Part shown: piece by piece, positions 59,027 through 64,000 of the stretch
How the letters are laid out: each line of letters starts with the position of its first letter
How positions within the stretch are numbered: the first letter of the stretch is position 1
Assembly (NCBI RefSeq): GCF_017352095.1
Contig: NZ_CP071463.1
Location: 310,001 to 374,000, forward strand
Direction of reading: 5' to 3'
Length of the DNA: 64,000 nt
Source: Natrinema longum
Lineage (GTDB): Archaea; Halobacteriota; Halobacteria; Halobacteriales; Natrialbaceae
Position numbers and translations under genes: made by a program
The notes under the pieces: generated by a model
The model's input: the letters and a program-made list of their open reading frames with translations, nothing else
Database searches by the model: none
What the model was told of the DNA's origin: nothing

Positions 59027-59522
59027 TGATAGATTCCCTGCGATGTGTCTCAGTCCTATCCCACGACCGGGAGACGGGTTAGAGATTGATAGACTACGGA
59101 CGGATTACAGGCGTTTCGACCAAGCAGAATCGGCTTTAGCCACTTTCCGATTACTCTGGTGAGGCCCCGATCTGATCTCGTTCGAACGCGAACACGGCGA
59201 TCGAGACGACTGACGACTGGCTCGCGACCCCAGCAGGGATTCGAGGACGGAACCGCGACGGCATCCGCCTCGAGTAGGCTGCAGGACCGTCGCCCGCCCT
59301 CGAGTGGCCAAACCGGCCCCACACGTCGAAACGGGTCGTGACGACGACCAGCGGCGGTCGGTCACTCGCGATGAGGCGGTTCAGGGGTCGAACGACGAGT
59401 GTCGCGGATCGAATGACGACGTCTCGTCAGATAATTGAACTCAGTCGAACGGAGAGGGAAGCGACAGACAAACGTCAGACACTCCATAACGCTTATTCGC
59501 GCAGGAACGGGTTGTAGTATCA
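59027..59522. other. 496-nt gap with the dacZ promoter
   Basis: No credible gene is present. CTTATTCGC at about 59492-59500, 23-31 nt before the dacZ ATG, is the promoter. The left 150 nt is AT-richer and may be the far end of the transferred island. Confidence 0.5.
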
Positions 59523-60335
59523 ATGGTCGGGTTAGACGACGTGTTTGGGGATCTCTTTGCGAGTGTCGATTCGGTCGTCCTCTTCTCGCCGAGTGGCTCG
59601 TACTACGAACGGTTCGCGGCCGTCGACGATCTCGACGTCGTCGTCGTCGGCACCGAAAACGCCGTCGGCGCGGAGACGTTCGTCGAGTTACCGCTCGAGT
59701 TCGAGGAGATCACCGATCGGATCCGCTTCGGCCTCGAGGGGGCGCTCGAACAGGGGGTCGTCGAGGACGGCGACGCGCTCGCCTGTGCGACGAGCGTCTT
59801 CAGCGACGAGATCGATACCGTCTCTCGCGTTCGGGCGGACGCGGAGACGCAGACGGGGATCTACGACCTGTTCGTCAAATCCCGCGCGGACCCGGAGGTC
59901 GTCAAGGCGGTCCTCGAGTTGGCGATCGAACTGGGAAAGAAGGGCCAGAAGGGCAAGCCCGTGGGCGCGTTGTTCATCGTCGGCGACGCGGGCAAGGTAA
60001 TGAACAAGTCCCGGCCGCTGTCGTACAACCCCTTCGAGAAGTCCCACGTCCACGTCGGCGACCCGATCGTGAACGTCATGCTCAAGGAGTTCTCGCGGCT
60101 CGACGGCGCGTTCATCATCTCCGACGCGGGGAAGATCGTCTCCGCGTATCGCTACCTCGAGCCCTCGGCGGAGGGCGTCGACATTCCGAAGGGACTGGGG
60201 GCGCGGCACATGGCCGGCGGTGCGATCACGCGGGACACGAACGCGATCGCGATCGTGCTCTCCGAAAGCGACGGGCTCGTTCGCGCGTTCAAGGCCGGCG
60301 AGCTCATCCTCGAGGTCGATCCGGAGGCGTACTGA
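59523..60335 (+). CDS. dacZ: Diadenylate cyclase (c-di-AMP synthase)
   Basis: The 270-residue enzyme condenses two ATP into cyclic di-AMP. An N-terminal pseudo-domain (about 1-120) is followed by the DAC domain, with DGAFIISDAGKIVSAYRYL near residue 194 (the DGA motif) and GLGARHMAGGAITRDTNAIAI near 225-245, the equivalent of RHRAA. VGALFIVGDAGKV and PFEKSHVHVGDP are also typical. DacZ is the archaeal form, described in Haloferax volcanii where c-di-AMP has a role in osmotic balance. A mechanosensitive channel gene starts 1 nt after its stop. Confidence 0.95.
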   Translation: MVGLDDVFGDLFASVDSVVLFSPSGSYYERFAAVDDLDVVVVGTENAVGAETFVELPLEFEEITDRIRFGLEGALEQGVVEDGDALACATSVFSDEIDTVSRVRADAETQTGIYDLFVKSRADPEVVKAVLELAIELGKKGQKGKPVGALFIVGDAGKVMNKSRPLSYNPFEKSHVHVGDPIVNVMLKEFSRLDGAFIISDAGKIVSAYRYLEPSAEGVDIPKGLGARHMAGGAITRDTNAIAIVLSESDGLVRAFKAGELILEVDPEAY

Positions 60336-60336
60336 T

Positions 60337-61104
60337 ATGGTCGAGTGGCAGCCGCTTCTCAACGAACCGGCCGTCATAGCGGCGGCGGTACTGACGCTTG
60401 GCCTGATCGTCGGCTACCTCGTCGGCCGGCTCAACGAGGAGTTGCTCTCCGCGTCGGGCGTCCCGGAAGCAGTCGAGGGGACCCCCTTCGAGCGGACCGC
60501 CCAGTCGATCGGCACCTCGACGGTCGAGATCGTCGCACGGCTGAGTTCGTGGTTCATCTACGGGATCGCCGTGTTGACCGCGATCCACATCGCACAGTTG
60601 CTGGACACCGACGCCTTCTGGCTTCGGATCACCGAGTTCGTTCCCCAACTGTTCATCGCCGTCCTCGTGCTCATTCTTGGCTTCATCGTCGCGGACAAGT
60701 CCGAACTGATCGTCAGCGAGTATCTGCGGGGCGTCAAGCTCCCCGAAGTGTCGGTCATCCCGAAACTGGTCAAGTACTCCGTCCTCTATGTCACTTTCAT
60801 TATCGCGCTGGGCCAGGTCGGCGTCCACGTGCTGGCGTTGCTGATCTTGCTGACGGTCTACGCCATCGGCGTCGTGATCGTCGGTACCGTCGCCTTCAAG
60901 GACTTCCTCGTCTCGAGCGCGGCAGGAATCTACTTACTGCTCAACCAGCCCTACGGGATCGGCGACGAGATTCGGATCGGCGACCAGACCGGCATCGTCC
61001 AGGAAGTCGATCTGTTCGTCACCAAGATCGAGGACGACTCCGAGGAGTACATCGTGCCGAATCGGAAAGTCTTCGAGGACGGTATCGTCCGAATGCGGGA
61101 GTGA
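60337..61104 (+). CDS. mscS: Small mechanosensitive ion channel (MscS family)
   Basis: The 255-residue membrane protein has four hydrophobic helices (IAAAVLTLGLIVGYLVG, FIYGIAVLTAIHIAQLL, LFIAVLVLILGFIVAD, ALLILLTVYAIGVVIVG) and the beta domain with FKDFLVSSAAGIYLLLNQPYGIGDEIRIGDQTGIVQEVDLFVTKI and YIVPNRKVFEDGIVRM. It lacks the large C-terminal alpha/beta cage of E. coli MscS, ending right after the beta domain. It starts 1 nt after the dacZ stop and is probably co-expressed, so c-di-AMP production and osmotic release are linked. Gating by c-di-AMP is possible but not shown. Confidence 0.9.
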   Translation: MVEWQPLLNEPAVIAAAVLTLGLIVGYLVGRLNEELLSASGVPEAVEGTPFERTAQSIGTSTVEIVARLSSWFIYGIAVLTAIHIAQLLDTDAFWLRITEFVPQLFIAVLVLILGFIVADKSELIVSEYLRGVKLPEVSVIPKLVKYSVLYVTFIIALGQVGVHVLALLILLTVYAIGVVIVGTVAFKDFLVSSAAGIYLLLNQPYGIGDEIRIGDQTGIVQEVDLFVTKIEDDSEEYIVPNRKVFEDGIVRMRE

Positions 61105-61660
61105 ACTCGCGAATTCGATTCGCAGCGGCTCCCGCTCCGACCCCCGCGAGAAACGAGCAGCGACTCGAGAAGACGATCAGCGAACGGTTCGGGTCGTCCG
61201 TACCTACTGCAGCAGTACGTCGAACACGCGTTGCCTCCCGGACCGAACAGTAATAACTGTTTACGCGACGGGTTCCGCTGCGTCCAGATGGACCACCCAT
61301 TCGTCGTCAAATATATCGATAAGTGGACGATCTTCTCGAATGTAATCACCTATTAGGGCAATCGGTTCGTACCCCGCCGGATTTTCCTGCGCATTCGCAG
61401 TACCCTGACTCTCGTCGCGACAGCGAGACGGAGAGCGGCGGTTCGCTTCGGTTATTCGTTCGTCCATGTCGCAGAAATATAAGGATACGAATGGAATTAC
61501 TATCGTATTTCGACATTGGGTTATGTTTGGATGATATTCCGGGAATCCTTATATATCGTCTCCGATTGTCGAAGGACTGTAGAAATGACTGGATATTCAG
61601 GATTGTTCGTGCCGAACTATGATACGTTAGTCATATTGAACGATCGAATCTGTAACGGCG
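61105..61660. other. 556-nt gap before the urea transporter operon
   Basis: Mostly non-coding. A minus-strand frame (61261-61467, 68 residues) is a weak candidate and is listed separately. The right 150 nt is AT-rich with TATA-like stretches (TTATATATCG near 61551, TCATATTG near 61631) and is probably the promoter of urtA. Confidence 0.45.
61261..61467 (-). CDS. Possible small acidic protein
   Basis: This is a 68-residue frame with a disordered N-terminal half and an acidic C-terminal half (YEPIALIGDYIREDRPLIDIF, then DEWVVHLDAAEPVA) that has native haloarchaeal composition. The ATG at 61467 has no clear promoter, and I know no homologue. It could be real or chance. Confidence 0.35.
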   Translation of the reverse strand: MDERITEANRRSPSRCRDESQGTANAQENPAGYEPIALIGDYIREDRPLIDIFDDEWVVHLDAAEPVA

Positions 61661-62923
61661 GTGATCGTCTCCGTGCGTAACGCCTCTCGACGTTCGTTGT
61701 TGGCCGCCGGCGCTTCGGGAATCGGTGCGGCTCTAGCCGGCTGTACGGGGTCTGGCAGCTCCGCCGGGCCGACCGTCGGTATTCTCGAGGACCGGTCGGG
61801 CAATTTCCAGCTCAACGGGACCTCCAAGTGGCAGGCGACGCGACTCGCCATCGAGGAGATCAACGAGGACGGTGGCATCCTCGGAGAGGAGGTCCAGATC
61901 GAGGATCCCGACCCCCAGTCGGACAACGAGCGCTACCAGGAGCTGACCGAGCAGATGATCCTCGAGCACGAGGTCGACGCCCTGTGGGCCGGGTACTCGA
62001 GTGCGACCCGCGAGGCGATCCGGCCGATTATCAACGATTACGACCAGCTGTACTTCTACACGACCCAGTACGAGGGTGGCGTGTGTGACGACACGATCTT
62101 CCCCGTCGGCGCGACCGCGCGCCAGCAACTCGGCGCGGTGACGCCGTACATGGCCGAGGAGTACGGCGAGGACATCTACATCATCGCGGCGGACTACAAC
62201 TTCGGCCAGCTGTCGGGCGACTGGGTCAACGTCATCGCCCAGGAGAACGACTACAATATCGTCGGCGAGGAGTACATTCCGCTGAACGAGACCGACTTCT
62301 CGTCGGTCATCAACCGGATTCAGTCCGAAGACCCCGACTTCATCATGTCGATGCTGGTCGGTGCCAACCACGAGAACTTCTACGACCAGCGGGACGCCAA
62401 CGACATGTTGATTCCCATCGGGACCTCCACGACGATGGCCCAGGGGCACGAACACATCCGCTACGAACCCGACGCCCTGACCGACGTCTACGCCGGCGTC
62501 AGCTACATGGAGGAACTCGGCGACGAACGCGGCGAGGGCTTCGTCGACGCGTTCTACGAGCGCTGGCCCGACGCCAACTACCTCAACCAGGAGGCACAGA
62601 ACAACTACTTCTCGGTATACATGTGGCGCGACGCCGTCGAGGAGGCTGGCACCTTCGATCAGGAGGAGGTCATCTCGGTGCTCGAGGAGGGCATGGACAT
62701 CGCGGCTCCCTCGGGGGACATCGAACTCGACGGCGCGACCCACCACATGACGCACAAGATGCGCGTCGCCCACGCCGACGAGAATCACGACATCAGTTTC
62801 GACGGCGAACAGTTCATCGAACCGACGTTCCTCCGCGAGGAGGTCGAGGGTGGCGAGGGCTGTGACCTCCGCGAGGAGTCCAAACAGACCCAGTACGAAC
62901 CCGGAGACGTCTACGACGTGTGA
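61661..62923 (+). CDS. urtA: Urea/amide ABC transporter substrate-binding lipoprotein
   Basis: The 420-residue binding protein has a Tat signal (ASRRSLLAAGASGIGAALAGC, lipobox LAGC near residue 28) and a periplasmic-binding fold of the leucine/urea type: TVGILEDRSGNFQLNG, QATRLAIEEINEDGGILG, YFYTTQYEGG, IAADYNFGQLSGDWV, EYIPLNETDFSSVINRIQ and VGANHENFYDQ. The last three are characteristic of UrtA-like and amide-binding (FmdD/AmiC) proteins. It is lipid-anchored outside the membrane. The GTG at 61661 is assumed; a GTG at 61673 is equally good. urtB and urtC follow. Confidence 0.88.
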   Translation: MIVSVRNASRRSLLAAGASGIGAALAGCTGSGSSAGPTVGILEDRSGNFQLNGTSKWQATRLAIEEINEDGGILGEEVQIEDPDPQSDNERYQELTEQMILEHEVDALWAGYSSATREAIRPIINDYDQLYFYTTQYEGGVCDDTIFPVGATARQQLGAVTPYMAEEYGEDIYIIAADYNFGQLSGDWVNVIAQENDYNIVGEEYIPLNETDFSSVINRIQSEDPDFIMSMLVGANHENFYDQRDANDMLIPIGTSTTMAQGHEHIRYEPDALTDVYAGVSYMEELGDERGEGFVDAFYERWPDANYLNQEAQNNYFSVYMWRDAVEEAGTFDQEEVISVLEEGMDIAAPSGDIELDGATHHMTHKMRVAHADENHDISFDGEQFIEPTFLREEVEGGEGCDLREESKQTQYEPGDVYDV

Positions 62924-62966
62924 TGATGATCGAACACAACGCGATCAAAGCCGGCGGTGATCGTCC

Positions 62967-63896
62967 GTGACCGCGAGCACAGCGGTGGGGCCGATGGCGG
63001 CGGCCACGGTCTACGACGGACTGTCGCTCCTGTTCCAGTTTCTGAACAGTTTCGGATTCCTCGTGTTAGTGACGGTCGGTCTGGCCATCGTCTTCGGTAT
63101 GATGGGAGTCATCAACCTCGCACACGGCGAGTTCATCCTCGTCGGCATCTACGGGACGGCGCTGGCCTACCACGCCGGCGCGCCGCTCCCCCTCGCGATG
63201 GTCGCGGGCGTCGTGGTGACGACCGTCTTCGGCATCGTCGTCGAGCGACTCATCGTCCGGCACCTCTACGACCGGCTGCTGGACTCGATGGTCGCGACCT
63301 GGGGACTCTCCCTGGTGGTCGCACAACTGTTGCTCATCGTCTTCGGGTCCAGCCTCGACAGCATCTCGACGCCGATGGGAAACGTTGCGTACGGACCGTA
63401 CACCTCGTCGGTCTATCGGAGCGTATTCCTGCCAGCGGCCGCTCTGGTCGTCCTCGGAGGCCTCTTCCTCCTGTTTACCCGAACGGAGTTCGGGGTCAAG
63501 GCCAGGGCGACCATCGAGGATCCCGAGACGGCGCGCGCGATGGGCGTCGATACCGACCGGATGTACGTCACGACGTTCGCGATCGGGTCGGCGCTTGCGG
63601 GACTGACCGGCGCGCTGTACGCACCGGCGATCGGCGCGATCACTCCCGACCGGGGCAGTACCTTCCTCGTCGAGTCGTTCGTCGCCGTCGTGGTCGGTGG
63701 TTCGTCGGTCGTCGTCGGAACGCTGTCGGCGTCGACGCTGCTGGGGCTGGTCAACGCGGTGTTCAGCTGGCAACTCGGCACGTTCGTCGGACTGATGGCG
63801 ATGTTGCTGGTCGCGATCGTTTTGCTTCGGCTGCTCCCCAACGGCATCTCGGGATACGTCGAGGACTGGCGTGAACGCAGGAGGGCCGACCAATGA
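62967..63896 (+). CDS. urtB: Urea-type ABC transporter permease, first subunit
   Basis: The 309-residue membrane protein of the LivH type has about eight helices: LLFQFLNSFGFLVLVTVGLAIVFGMMGVINLAHGEFILVGIYG is the conserved core (GEFI), then VVVTTVFGIVVERLIVRHLY, LSLVVAQLLLIVFGSS, the ASAL-like EDPETARAMGVDTDRMYVTTFAIGSALAGLTGAL and GGSSVVVGTLSASTLLGL. The start is the GTG at 62967; an ATG nine codons later is possible. It passes urea or an amide across the membrane with UrtC and the UrtDE ATPases, whose genes probably follow beyond the window. Confidence 0.9.
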   Translation: MTASTAVGPMAAATVYDGLSLLFQFLNSFGFLVLVTVGLAIVFGMMGVINLAHGEFILVGIYGTALAYHAGAPLPLAMVAGVVVTTVFGIVVERLIVRHLYDRLLDSMVATWGLSLVVAQLLLIVFGSSLDSISTPMGNVAYGPYTSSVYRSVFLPAAALVVLGGLFLLFTRTEFGVKARATIEDPETARAMGVDTDRMYVTTFAIGSALAGLTGALYAPAIGAITPDRGSTFLVESFVAVVVGGSSVVVGTLSASTLLGLVNAVFSWQLGTFVGLMAMLLVAIVLLRLLPNGISGYVEDWRERRRADQ

Positions 63897-64000
63897 GTGC
63901 CGATTTCGACTCACGCGAATCGTCCGCGGGGCCGCTCGGTCGGATTCGCGGCCGGTTCGAGGGGCCGAACACGCTCGGCAACTCGACGCCGTTCTGGGTC
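63893..64000 (+). CDS. urtC: Urea-type ABC transporter permease, second subunit (N-terminus only)
   Basis: 36 residues are visible, starting at the ATG that overlaps the urtB stop (ATGA). The visible part (SADFDSRESSAGPLGRIRGR, then a GNSTPFWV end) is a polar N-terminal extension, as usual for the LivM-type subunit before its first helix. The identification rests on position in the operon. The rest lies outside the window. Confidence 0.65.
   Translation, partial: MSADFDSRESSAGPLGRIRGRFEGPNTLGNSTPFWV

Overview
The window is chromosomal DNA from a halophilic archaeon, probably of the Natrialbaceae (Natrinema/Haloterrigena-like; the family is an inference). Its proteins are strongly acidic, base composition is GC-rich, and many genes have a TATA-like box about 25-35 nt before the start codon, as expected for leaderless transcripts. 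It carries archaeal or haloarchaeal genes: ribosomal protein S8e, an MBF1-type regulator, cofD (coenzyme F420), the c-di-AMP cyclase dacZ, an archaeal-type triosephosphate isomerase and Tat lipoproteins.

Layout. 1-2.4 kb: a TetR-controlled MATE exporter (cut by the window edge), an RNA-binding exosome-associated protein and small genes. 2.4-3.5 kb: an IS1595-type insertion sequence with a hairpin just before its transposase. 4-5.4 kb: divergent stress genes (Hsp31/DJ-1-like and Hsp20). 5.4-12.1 kb: a DHH phosphoesterase, a thiolase overlapping a degenerate HMG-CoA-synthase/DUF35 fusion, a PiT phosphate transporter and an ornithine cyclodeaminase-family enzyme. 12.4-20.8 kb: DUF3054, a zinc-ribbon J-domain protein convergent with a TIR-domain protein, tpiA, MBF1, the hisC-adenylate kinase-CDP-alcohol transferase operon, and a rhodanese. 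20.8-33.2 kb: DNA ligase, a glutamate-cysteine ligase-like protein, an FAD oxidoreductase, a large secreted DUF5059/halocyanin lipoprotein behind an iron-box-like palindrome, cofD-dus, a cupin, and citG-DUF447. 33.3-39.8 kb is more accessory: a glycosyltransferase, an Mrr-type endonuclease, a Cys-rich orphan, an IS5-type element and a membrane protein with seven tandem 12-residue repeats. 39.9-55.5 kb is mostly housekeeping: cobalamin adenosyltransferase, a GlpA-like protein, msrA, riboflavin-pathway reductase, phosphoesterase-ppk1, PhoU, S8e, a PQQ-like propeller lipoprotein, malic enzyme and coaD. 56.5-59 kb is a degraded integration site: tRNA-Leu(UAG), a 24-nt duplicate of its 3' end, a frameshifted and truncated integrase, an AT-rich orphan and a second IS5-type copy. 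59.5-64 kb: dacZ-mscS and the start of a urea-type ABC transporter (urtABC).

How the genes connect. Phosphate and polyphosphate functions recur (PiT, phosphoesterase-ppk1, PhoU). dacZ-mscS links c-di-AMP synthesis to osmotic channels. The iron-box gene suggests an iron-responsive copper-binding surface protein.

The most unusual pattern is a dispersed intergenic repeat beginning TGAGACGG. In four of its five locations its first three bases are the stop codon of a gene. Two copies 40 kb apart are identical except for a 10-nt indel, and the best copies contain a strong stem-loop. It may be a mobile, terminator-like 3'-end element; I do not know it as a described family.
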